A DNA stretch of 16,250 nt from DAOUAJ01 sp034433615 (GTDB lineage Bacteria > Chloroflexota > Anaerolineae > DUEN01): NCBI GenBank assembly GCA_034433615.1, contig DAOUAJ010000199.1, forward strand, positions 1 to 16,250, read 5' to 3'. Position 1 is the stretch's first letter, and every line of letters begins with the position of its first letter. Positions 6,215 through 13,234 of the stretch are shown one piece after another. The position numbers and the translations under genes were made by a program. The notes under the pieces were generated by a model. That model had not been told where the DNA came from, did not search any database, and was given only the letters and a program-made list of their open reading frames with translations.

Positions 6215-7999
6215 TCAGAACAACCCGACCACGCGGCCGTCCTCGTCCAGGTCCACTGCCATGAACGCCGGCCGGGAGGGCAACCCCGGCATGGTCCGCA
6301 TCTCCCCGCACAGTGGGTAGATGAACCCTGCCCCCACTGAGGCGCGTACCTCACGGATCGGCAGGCGGTACCCTTTGGGCACACCCTTCCAATTAGGATC
6401 GTGACTGAGGGACAGGTGCGTCTTGGCCATGTTAATGGGCAGGCCCCCGAAGCCGGCCTCCTCATAAGCCTTAATCTGCGCGTCGGCCTTGGGATCGTAG
6501 ACCACGCCATCAGCGCCGTAGACCCTGGTGGCGATGGTCTCGATCTTCTGCTTGATGGACCACTCCAGCGGGTAGAGGAATTGGAAGTTAGAAGGCTTCT
6601 CGCAGGCTTCAACCACGGCCTCGGCCAACTCGATGGCGCCCTCACCACCAAAAGCCCAATGCTCGCAGGCAACAGCGGTTTCTGCACCGGCATCTTCGGC
6701 AATGCGCTGCACCAACTCGATCTCAGTCGGAGTGTCGTGACTGAAGCGGTTGATAGCCACCACCACCGGCACACCAAAGAGCCTGGCAATGCGGATGTTG
6801 GCCGCCAGGTTTTCGCCCCCCTTCTCCAGCAGCTTCAGGTTCTCCTGGGTGTAGGCCGGATCCAAAGGCCGACCAGGCACCACCCGGGGGCCACCACCGT
6901 GCATCTTGAGGGCTCGAACGGTGGCCACGATGACCACGCAGTTGGGGATGAGCCCGGAGTAGCGGCACTTGATGTCGAAAAACTTCTCCATGCCGCAGTC
7001 GGCGCCGAAGCCGGACTCCGTGACCAGGTAGTCCATCAGCCTGAGGCCGACCTTGTCGGCCAGGATGGAGGAGTTGCCGTGGGCGATGTTGGCAAAGGGT
7101 CCGGCGTGGACGAAAGCCGGCTGCCCCTCTAGGGTTTGCATCAGGTTGGGCATGATGGCGTCCTTCATCAGGACGGTCATGGCACCGGCCACGCCCAGGT
7201 CCTCGGCTGTCAGCATCTTGCCGGACTTGTCCCGGCCGAAGACGATACGGCCTAGACGCCGGCGCAGGTCCTTGACAGCCGACTTATAGTCATCGCCTGA
7301 AACCAGGGCCAGGATGGCCATCACCTCGGAGGCCACGGTGATGTCGTAGCCAGTCTCGCGAGGGCGGCCATCTTCCCTGGTGCCCAGGCCGATGATCACC
7401 CTGCGCAGAGCCCGGTCGTTCACATCCACCACCCGGTTCCAGGTAATGGTGTAGGGATCAATGTTCAGGCGCTTCAGCCCCATCTTCGCCAGTTGTTCAT
7501 CCGAGTACCCGTCCTCGTGCATGATGCGGGCGTCAATGGCTGCGGCCAGCAGATTGTGGGCTGCACCCACGGCGTGAATGTCGCCGGTCAAGTGGAGGTT
7601 AAAGTCCTCCATGGGCACAATCTGCGAGTACCCGCCTCCTGCTGCCCCCCCTTTGATGCCAAAGGTCGGGCCCTGGGACGGCTGACGGATACAGCACATC
7701 ACCTTCTTGCCGATCCTCCCCAAAGCCTGAGTGAGCCCTACCGTCGTTGTGGTCTTGCCCTCGCCCAGTGGCGTCGGGGTGATGGCCGTCACGTCAATGT
7801 ACTTGCCCTGTGGTCGGTCTTTGAACTTCTGCAAGACGTCCAGGTGGACCTTGGCCTTGTACCTGCCATACAATTCCAAATCATCTGGCTCTAGCCCCAT
7901 AGACGCGGCGATGTCCAGGATCGGCCTCAACCTGGCCGCCTGAGCGATCTCAAGATCGCTGGGCACTGAGGGTGTCATCGCTGCACTCTTCTCTGCCAT
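6215..7999 (-). CDS. fhs: Formate--tetrahydrofolate ligase
   Basis: ATP-dependent ligation of formate to tetrahydrofolate, giving 10-formyl-THF: the entry step of the methyl branch of the Wood-Ljungdahl pathway. The 594-residue product is full length for the family, with about 35 extra N-terminal residues relative to the Moorella enzyme. The P-loop region TPTPLGEGKTTTT lies at 74-86, followed by the family blocks QPSQGPTFGIKGGAAGGGYS and HLTGDIHAVGAAHNLLAAA. The C-terminus has the expected MPGLP and a final DEDGRVVGLF. The ATG at 7999 follows GGAGGAGG by 5 nt. It starts 58 nt after the alanine-dehydrogenase-like gene with no terminator between, so the two are probably co-transcribed. The 434-nt gap after it suggests separate or processed transcripts for the downstream genes. 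Confidence 0.98.
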   Translation of the reverse strand: MAEKSAAMTPSVPSDLEIAQAARLRPILDIAASMGLEPDDLELYGRYKAKVHLDVLQKFKDRPQGKYIDVTAITPTPLGEGKTTTTVGLTQALGRIGKKVMCCIRQPSQGPTFGIKGGAAGGGYSQIVPMEDFNLHLTGDIHAVGAAHNLLAAAIDARIMHEDGYSDEQLAKMGLKRLNIDPYTITWNRVVDVNDRALRRVIIGLGTREDGRPRETGYDITVASEVMAILALVSGDDYKSAVKDLRRRLGRIVFGRDKSGKMLTAEDLGVAGAMTVLMKDAIMPNLMQTLEGQPAFVHAGPFANIAHGNSSILADKVGLRLMDYLVTESGFGADCGMEKFFDIKCRYSGLIPNCVVIVATVRALKMHGGGPRVVPGRPLDPAYTQENLKLLEKGGENLAANIRIARLFGVPVVVAINRFSHDTPTEIELVQRIAEDAGAETAVACEHWAFGGEGAIELAEAVVEACEKPSNFQFLYPLEWSIKQKIETIATRVYGADGVVYDPKADAQIKAYEEAGFGGLPINMAKTHLSLSHDPNWKGVPKGYRLPIREVRASVGAGFIYPLCGEMRTMPGLPSRPAFMAVDLDEDGRVVGLF

Positions 8000-8057
8000 G
8001 AGAACCTCCTCCTTAAAAAAGTAAAGGGATCTGTTACGAACGAAACACGTCTCGGTC

Positions 8058-9524
8058 TCAGGCCGTCATTGCCGTTGACGTGGAACGCTCCCTCTCGAGA
8101 TGCGGGTGCACGACCCGGCCGCGCAAGACGTTCAGCCCTCGACGCAAGGCCGTCGAACATTCTAATGCTCCGTCCAGGCCGTGCTGACCGATCATAAGCA
8201 GGTAAGGCAAGGCCGCATTGGTTAGCGCGTGGCTGGCACTACGCGCTACTCGCGCTGCGGCATTGGGTACACAGTAGTGTATCACACCCTCTTCAATATA
8301 AAAGGGATCCCGATGAGTGGTCGGCCGGCTGGTCTCCACGCAGCCACCCTGGTCAATGGAAAAGTCAATGATGACCGCGCGTGGCCGCATGTTGCGCACC
8401 ATCTCGTGGGTGACCAGCACCGGCGCCCGCGCGCCCGGCACCAGCACACATCCGATCAACACATCGGCAAAGCGCACAGCTTTACAAAGATTGTAGGCAT
8501 TGGGGAAAAGCGTTACGACGCGACCCCCCAATGTTGTGTCTACGTGCTGCAACCGACGCGGGTTATGATCGAGGACGGTCACATGCGCCTCTAATCCCAG
8601 GAAGGAGCGGGCCGCATGGAAGCCCACCACGCCGGCGCCCAGGATCACCACCTCGGCCGGGGGTACGCCGTGCATGCCGCTGATCAGGATGCCGCGCCCC
8701 CCGACGTGGCTGGACAAGAGTTGCCCGGCGATCATGGGTGCCAGCCGGCCGGCCAGTTCACTGGTGGGCATCAGCACCGGCAACGTCCCATCATCCTCCT
8801 CGATCATCTCGTAAGCGATGGCCGTGACCTCCCGCATCTCTAACGCTTCTACCAGGTCGGGAGAGGCCACCGCCAGGTGCAGGTAACAGAGCAACGTCTG
8901 GCCGGGGCGCAGCAGGTGGTGCTCCGCGTGAGTGGGGCGGGTTGCCTTGGCGATCACCTCGGACCGCCCGTAAGTTTCCTCAGCCGAGTAGACAATCTCC
9001 GCGCCGGCGGCCCGGTAATCTTCGTCGGAAAAGCCGGCGCCCAGCCCGGCGTTGCGCTCCACGTACACAACGTGCCCGGCCTGGACCAGGGCCTGCACGC
9101 CTGCCGGGGTCAGCCCCACGCGCATTTCCAGATCTCGCACTTCTTTCGGAACTCCATACCGCACGGGGCCACCCTCTTCACCGGAGCGCTGCCCCTCGAC
9201 GGCGGGATGAAGCACCGGGGTCGCAGGTACCCCTGAGGTTGCAGGCGATTCGTGGGCTGCAAGTAGCCCGGGGGCAGGCGGCAACGGCGACACCAAAAGC
9301 GCCCCCCGTTGCTCACGAACCTCCTGCCGATGGGCAACGTACAATTCACAAAAATCGCAGGTGATGTGGGGAGGCGCGCAGCAACGGCGCTCGCCATCAC
9401 CCAGCTCCCAACACGATGTTTGGGAGAGGTAAGCCGCACACCGTTCACATGGCAATGGCCAGGCTATGCTTTGGCTCTCCGGGCGTAACGCACACTGTGC
9501 CCGCACTTCCCAACAAGGCCGCAC
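8058..9524 (-). CDS. Alanine-dehydrogenase/PNT-like protein with two-CW-type Cys-rich N-terminus
   Basis: A 488-residue fusion. Residues 1-62 are cysteine-rich with two CWE motifs (4-6, 38-40) and further cysteines at 11, 26, 29, 48, 49, 56 and 59, ending CDFCELY; this resembles the small two-CW domain found alone in anaerobes. A Pro/Ala-rich linker (about 64-118) leads to an alanine dehydrogenase/transhydrogenase-type domain (121-470) with YGVPKEVR, MRVGLTP, GAGFSDEDY, YLHLA, a nucleotide-binding GAGVVG (296-301) and VLDHN, then IDQGG. Arg135, His216 and Asp391 match catalytic residues of Bacillus alanine dehydrogenase. The position of its Lys74 is Thr195 (KATRP instead of KVKEP), so ordinary alanine dehydrogenase activity is doubtful. 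The GTG at 9524 is chosen because AGGAGA lies 6 nt upstream and it opens directly on the CW motif; the frame continues to 9605, but that stretch encodes the terminator hairpin. NAD(H) use is inferred from the Asp after the Rossmann strand. Confidence 0.85.
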   Translation of the reverse strand: MRPCWEVRAQCALRPESQSIAWPLPCERCAAYLSQTSCWELGDGERRCCAPPHITCDFCELYVAHRQEVREQRGALLVSPLPPAPGLLAAHESPATSGVPATPVLHPAVEGQRSGEEGGPVRYGVPKEVRDLEMRVGLTPAGVQALVQAGHVVYVERNAGLGAGFSDEDYRAAGAEIVYSAEETYGRSEVIAKATRPTHAEHHLLRPGQTLLCYLHLAVASPDLVEALEMREVTAIAYEMIEEDDGTLPVLMPTSELAGRLAPMIAGQLLSSHVGGRGILISGMHGVPPAEVVILGAGVVGFHAARSFLGLEAHVTVLDHNPRRLQHVDTTLGGRVVTLFPNAYNLCKAVRFADVLIGCVLVPGARAPVLVTHEMVRNMRPRAVIIDFSIDQGGCVETSRPTTHRDPFYIEEGVIHYCVPNAAARVARSASHALTNAALPYLLMIGQHGLDGALECSTALRRGLNVLRGRVVHPHLERERSTSTAMTA

Positions 9525-9562
9525 CGATGATCTCCTGGCTGTTTTAATGCAGTCCTTCAACG

Positions 9563-9603
9563 AAAAAAGCCACCCTGCCTCGGTCCCCCCGAGACAAGGC
9601 GGC
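9563..9603 (-). terminator. Intrinsic terminator in the leader of the alanine-dehydrogenase-like gene
   Basis: On the minus strand, 9603-9589 and 9583-9569 form an uninterrupted 15-bp stem (12 Watson-Crick, 3 G-U pairs) with the 5-nt loop GGGGA, followed immediately by six T (9568-9563). This is a textbook Rho-independent terminator. It ends 38 nt before the GTG start at 9524, leaving little room for a promoter between, so it probably acts as an attenuator. It would also end read-through from the glycoside-hydrolase-like gene 134 nt upstream. Confidence 0.85.
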
Positions 9604-9641
9604 ACTCTTCACCAAAATGCGGCACCCGTCCTCAGTGCCGC
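9599..9641 (-). promoter_or_regulatory. Candidate antiterminator with competing pairings
   Basis: In the minus transcript the segment GCGGCACT (9641-9634) is followed by two complementary copies: GGTGCCGC (9626-9619, with one U-G pair) and AGTGCCGC (9606-9599, perfect). The second copy overlaps the 5' arm of the terminator stem (9603-9589). Pairing with the first copy leaves the terminator free to form; pairing with the second removes its lowest five base pairs. This is the geometry of an attenuator switch. The ligand or protein that would choose between states is unknown, and no peptide-leader or named riboswitch was recognised. Confidence 0.5.
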
Positions 9642-9737
9642 GATGCCCATCTTGACTGGCTTGAAAACAAAGTCTGCACTTCATTTTTCGGATGGGCTCT
9701 TATTGTGCTCATTGACACATTAGAGCAAATCTGTCAT

Positions 9738-9938
9738 TTAAGAGGAGCCCCTCAGCATCAAAGGCAAGTAGGAAGGCGGCCTTTCAGCATTGATCCACCA
9801 TCGGACGAGCCAGAGGCGTTCTGCGTCTCCTGCCTGGTCGTTGTAAGCCTCGTGCCAGTTATGATCCAGGTTGGGGTCATTCACATTGTCGTTGAGCAGC
9901 CAGGCGACGAGAACCCGGGCACGAGTCTCATTAGTAGA
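9738..9938 (-). pseudogene. Frameshifted 3' end of the glycoside-hydrolase-like gene
   Basis: A second minus-strand frame continues the upstream gene for 66 more residues, starting STNETRARVLVAWLL and ending PPSYLPLMLRGSS before TAA at 9738. It joins the upstream frame at a run of five T (minus strand; 9942-9938): removing one T gives LFSTNETR in frame, whereas as written the frame reads LFFY then stop. The final YLPLMLR resembles the C-terminal YLPLV-type tail I associate with secreted Chloroflexota proteins. This supports it as the genuine end, lost by a 1-nt insertion or a homopolymer sequencing error. Confidence 0.7.
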
Positions 9939-11043
9939 AAAACAGGCGCAGGGAGCTAGCCGCTGACCAGCCACCGCTATCGTCCTTGTTGTGCAGTGGC
10001 TGGTTAGAGTCTTGATAAGGTGGACTTGGTGTACCGTAGGAGAACAGATCGGCCTCGGTGATGGTGCCCGGCTTGCTGCCCGAATACAAGATATCCTGCA
10101 TCCACTGCGGGAAGTAGTAAGAAACGTGTTGAGCGTAGACAGCGCACTGGCCACTACTCTCCCAGCCCAGTCGCCAGTAGTTGTGCCAGTTGATGCCATC
10201 GTTGTAGTTGGTGTAATAGTTTTGCATAACTCCATACCCGGTGCTTACGCCGTCCTCAAGGCGCATAGAGCCGCACCAGTCCAGTGGATTGGGGGCATTG
10301 ATGGCGTTGGCATCGGTGAAATTGTTCTCAGCGAAAACGCTCTGAGCCATCGGTGGGGTAAGGGCACGAACACCGGATGACACGTTGAGCCAGATAACTT
10401 TGAAGTACTCATTCATGTGCTGCCAGGCTTTTAGACTGTTGGGTTTAGGCCATCCAGAAGGCGAGTCAAATGAGTACCACTCAATGTTGGGTTCGTTTGC
10501 CGGCTCGAATCCCCATTCCGTGACCCCATGGGCCTGGTTGTAGTTGTGGATGGCGACCGACTCATCTGCGATGTCATAAGCGGGCCGATGGTCGTTCCAG
10601 TTGCAATAACCGATACCGGCGATAGGGCCTATTACCAGATTGTGGTTTGCGTCGAAATTACCCGGTGAAGGATGAATGCGAATGATGATCCGGACACCAT
10701 TTTGTGAGGCTCGCTGAAGATAGTCCACAATCACAGGACGACCAGTAGTGGTATCGTTAGCTCCTGTTTTGATGCGACAGTTAGCATCGCGGCTCAGGCT
10801 GTAGAGCTGGCTGCTGAGGAAGACCACCGCCTTGGGCCAGATCCCACCACGGTCTCCATCAATCCGAGCTAACAGGGTACTGTTCCAGTCTGCTGCCGGC
10901 CGGTTGCCCAAATGCATACCGGACCATAGTTTAATGGGCCCGCCTGCTCGGACATACGTTGGAGAAGCAGCGAGAATGGTAACGAGTATCAGCACCATGA
11001 CAAGGCTCAGGATGTTGAAGACGGGAGTGATAGGTTTGTTCAT
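9931..11043 (-). CDS. Secreted glycoside-hydrolase-like protein (frameshifted at the 3' end)
   Basis: A 370-residue exported protein. Residues 1-33 form a signal peptide: lysine, a long hydrophobic core (about 9-26), and a VRA cleavage site. The rest resembles a TIM-barrel hydrolase of the clan A type: RIIIRIHPSPGNFD (about 118-131), WGFEPANEPNIEW with candidate acid/base Glu184 in the NEP motif, INWHNYW (284-290), and TITEAD with candidate nucleophile Glu330. Substrate and exact GH family are not recognisable by eye. The ATG at 11043 is chosen for the signal peptide and a purine-rich AAGGAGAGG upstream; the frame extends to 11190 inside the preceding gene without a plausible start. It stops prematurely, and the likely remainder lies in another frame (9738-9938). 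It starts 67 nt after the beta-propeller gene, suggesting an extracellular two-gene unit unrelated to carbon fixation. Confidence 0.75.
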   Translation of the reverse strand: MNKPITPVFNILSLVMVLILVTILAASPTYVRAGGPIKLWSGMHLGNRPAADWNSTLLARIDGDRGGIWPKAVVFLSSQLYSLSRDANCRIKTGANDTTTGRPVIVDYLQRASQNGVRIIIRIHPSPGNFDANHNLVIGPIAGIGYCNWNDHRPAYDIADESVAIHNYNQAHGVTEWGFEPANEPNIEWYSFDSPSGWPKPNSLKAWQHMNEYFKVIWLNVSSGVRALTPPMAQSVFAENNFTDANAINAPNPLDWCGSMRLEDGVSTGYGVMQNYYTNYNDGINWHNYWRLGWESSGQCAVYAQHVSYYFPQWMQDILYSGSKPGTITEADLFSYGTPSPPYQDSNQPLHNKDDSGGWSAASSLRLFFY

Positions 11044-11110
11044 GACCACCTCTCCTTCGCTTGCTTGAATGATCAGAGAAATGTCCTCGCCGTCAGCGGA
11101 GCCAGGGCGG

Positions 11111-12358
11111 CTACGGCAAACGGTGGAAGCGCGCAACGTAGACACGCCCCTCATCGCCAAGGTCGAAGACCCAAGCCACAGTCTGCCCATCAGTGGCTAT
11201 GTCATCCAGGCGGGAGGGTCTGTCCATGCGGAAGGGCTGGAAAAGTTCTAACATAGCGCCAGTTTCCACATTGAACACCCGGCTGCCAGCGCTCAGCAAG
11301 CTGCCGTGCAGATCCAGGCGATTGAACATCTGGGGCTCGACCAATATGCGCACCTGGCGAGTGTTCAGGTCGTAGAGATATGCCCGCCAGTCAGGCCCTC
11401 GCCACACGACACGATGGCCCGAAATAACGTGGAATTTGTAGCTAAAAGCGTCGTTGTGGTACGACGCCTGGCCCAGTTCGATGTCCTCGCTGGTGCGCAG
11501 GTGATGAGCCCGCAGGGTGGGTTGACTTGGGGACCGCCCCCCAAGAGAGGCCCCTGGCGGCCAGTCCAGGTAGATGACCCAATCGCCGCTGATACGGGGG
11601 AAGAGATGTCGTCCCGGTCCGACCACAACGGGAAACTCCTCGCCCCGTTGCAAGTCATAGCCGTAGATGTCTATCTGCCAGGCATCCTGCAGGTTACGTG
11701 ATTCGTTCCAAACCACCAGGTTGCCGGAGATGTCGGGGTAGTCCTGCGCGAGTGTAGTGGAACCCACTGCCATCTCTCTGTTGGCAACCAGATCATAAAC
11801 GTGCACAACCCTTTTGTACTGATCTAGCTGGTCCAGCGTTTCTGCCCAAACCACGTAGTTGCCAAATATTCTAAGGCTCGACTTTCCCCCTGGTAAGCTG
11901 CTGATGCGTCGTTCCTCACCGGTCGTCAGGTTGTAGGCCACGATGTTGGTCTGACCATCCTCGTAACTCCGCCATACCACGTAGTTGCCATCCACGGCCA
12001 GCTCGCCGCGCGGCGCCGGACGCCTCGTAATCTGCACCGGCTGGGTGAGGGCATCGCTGACCTCCGGCGGCACAAAAGTGAGGGCGATCTCCGGGACCCG
12101 TGGTCTCGGAAAAGTTGGCGTCGCGCGGGGTGGGGTGGGCGTTGCCCTCGGCGGTATGGGCGTGCCTTGCGGCGATGTGGGTGTAGCCTGCGGCGGGAGA
12201 GAGGTCGGGGTAGGCGTCTCCACAGGCGACTGGAAAGCGTCCGTTGCCAGCCGGGATTCTCGCCCCCGACCGGTGAAGGACCATGCCAGGGCCACGACGA
12301 ACATTCCCAGGATCAAGAGCCCCAATAGGCTCCCTGTGATGTTCAGTAGGCGTCTCAT
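11111..12358 (-). CDS. Membrane-anchored beta-propeller (TolB-like) protein
   Basis: A 415-residue protein. A short basic start and a single membrane segment (about 8-27) are followed by a Thr/Pro-rich linker (44-88) with repeated ATPTPPR-like units, then an extracytoplasmic domain of beta-propeller type. Blades are visible as recurrent GNYVVW / SGNLVVW / SGDWVIYLDW strands (124-129, 166-171, 211-217, 257-266), each followed by a YDL or YNL-type strand and a turn. No catalytic residues were identified; a binding or surface-display role is likely. The ATG at 12358 has AGGAGGTG just upstream; the ten additional codons to 12388 look non-coding. It precedes the secreted hydrolase-like gene. The linker style is common in Chloroflexota surface proteins (general knowledge). 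Confidence 0.8.
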   Translation of the reverse strand: MRRLLNITGSLLGLLILGMFVVALAWSFTGRGRESRLATDAFQSPVETPTPTSLPPQATPTSPQGTPIPPRATPTPPRATPTFPRPRVPEIALTFVPPEVSDALTQPVQITRRPAPRGELAVDGNYVVWRSYEDGQTNIVAYNLTTGEERRISSLPGGKSSLRIFGNYVVWAETLDQLDQYKRVVHVYDLVANREMAVGSTTLAQDYPDISGNLVVWNESRNLQDAWQIDIYGYDLQRGEEFPVVVGPGRHLFPRISGDWVIYLDWPPGASLGGRSPSQPTLRAHHLRTSEDIELGQASYHNDAFSYKFHVISGHRVVWRGPDWRAYLYDLNTRQVRILVEPQMFNRLDLHGSLLSAGSRVFNVETGAMLELFQPFRMDRPSRLDDIATDGQTVAWVFDLGDEGRVYVARFHRLP

Positions 12359-12631
12359 AGCATCACCTCCTGCGGAAAACAGATCCACGAATGAACGGCT
12401 TATTGTATTCCTTAATCATTTCAAGATCAATCGCCCGTCGCACCTTTGCAGATCCTCCAACGTCTCGCGATAAAGATCTGGGATTTCAGGGAGTTCGCTC
12501 AACCCGAAGAAGCGCGCGCCATCTCATCCGTTTCCGCCAAAAACTCATCAGGCCATTCATCAACATAGCATCTGGCGCGTAGCCTGTCTATGATTTCGCG
12601 CACCACAGCACCCCATGGGTGCCCCTGATTC
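12359..12631. other. Intergenic region with possible remnants of small genes
   Basis: Between the response regulator and the beta-propeller gene no intact gene is evident. Two minus-strand fragments look coding-like: 12499-12603 (34 codons from GTG, VREIIDRLRA then VDEWPDEFLAETDEMA) and, in a different frame, 12416-12523 (containing LPEIPDLYRETLEDLQRCDG, then stop). They overlap by about 25 nt and may be one gene broken by a frameshift or the ends of two decayed genes. Neither has a convincing ribosome site. A perfect short inverted repeat, GCACCC/GGGTGC, sits at 12608-12622 without a T-tract. Confidence 0.4.
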
Positions 12632-13234
12632 TCACAACATCTTATCTGCCATGATGATCGCCTCGGCCACCTCGCTCAGCTTCTTGTTCAGATCCTGACT
12701 GCGTCGCTGCATCCGATGAAATGCTTCTTCCTCTGTCAGGTTCAGGCGGCGCATCAGGATCCCTTTGGCCCGCTCCACCAGTTTGCGCGCCTCCAGCGCC
12801 TCGCGCAGGCTTTCGACCTCCTGGCGCAACGCCTGGAACTGATGGAAGCGGCTCATCGCCAGCGTGATCGCGGGCAGCAGATCGTCTTCTGAGACCGGCT
12901 TCATCAGGTAGGCGAAGATGTTGGCCTGAGCCGCGCGCTGAGCCAGCTCGGCCTCACTGTAGGCTGTCAGCAGGATGATCGGGACCGGCCGCTCCTGGGT
13001 GATGATCTCCGCCGCCTCGATGCCATCTATCCCTGGCATCTTGATATCCAGGATAATGAGATCAGGCGACAGGCGGCGTGCCAGGTCTACCACCTCGCGG
13101 CCGGTGGCGGCCTCACCTACCACCTGGTAGCCCAGATTTTGCAGTTGCACGCGCAGGCTGAGGACGTGAATGCTCTCGTCATCGGCAATTAAAATACGCA
13201 GCGGTCGAACAGGATTACCACTTTCACCCATCAT
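12632..13234 (-). CDS. ANTAR-domain response regulator
   Basis: A 200-residue cytoplasmic regulator. The N-terminal receiver domain (about 11-128) has the acidic pair Asp18/Asp19, phospho-acceptor Asp63 (ILDIKMPG), Thr90 and Lys112 (MKP). A coiled-coil helix (130-150) leads to a C-terminal ANTAR domain (about 140-198) with the AKGILM core and a three-helix pattern. ANTAR proteins of the AmiR/EutV type bind paired hexaloop hairpins in nascent RNA and prevent termination. The ATG overlaps the kinase stop by 4 nt (ATGA at 13231-13234), so the two are translationally coupled and form a cognate pair. No ANTAR RNA target was identified nearby, so the regulated genes remain open. Confidence 0.93.
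   Translation of the reverse strand: MMGESGNPVRPLRILIADDESIHVLSLRVQLQNLGYQVVGEAATGREVVDLARRLSPDLIILDIKMPGIDGIEAAEIITQERPVPIILLTAYSEAELAQRAAQANIFAYLMKPVSEDDLLPAITLAMSRFHQFQALRQEVESLREALEARKLVERAKGILMRRLNLTEEEAFHRMQRRSQDLNKKLSEVAEAIIMADKML

Noticed and set aside
5995..6789. Minus-strand frame running through the 3' half of fhs into the repeats
   Set aside because: Out of frame with fhs, and its C-terminal part is merely translation of the CACGAAG repeat and its flank.
9525..9605. N-terminal extension of the alanine-dehydrogenase-like gene to 9605
   Set aside because: This stretch is the terminator stem and T-tract; the GTG at 9524 has AGGAGA correctly spaced.
9524..9641. ANTAR hexaloop target in the leader
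   Set aside because: Loops are 5 nt (GGGGA) and about 7 nt and do not show A1/G4 hexaloops.
9711..9740. Plus-strand promoter (TTGACA with CATTTA)
   Set aside because: The -10 box is poor and no plus-strand gene follows.
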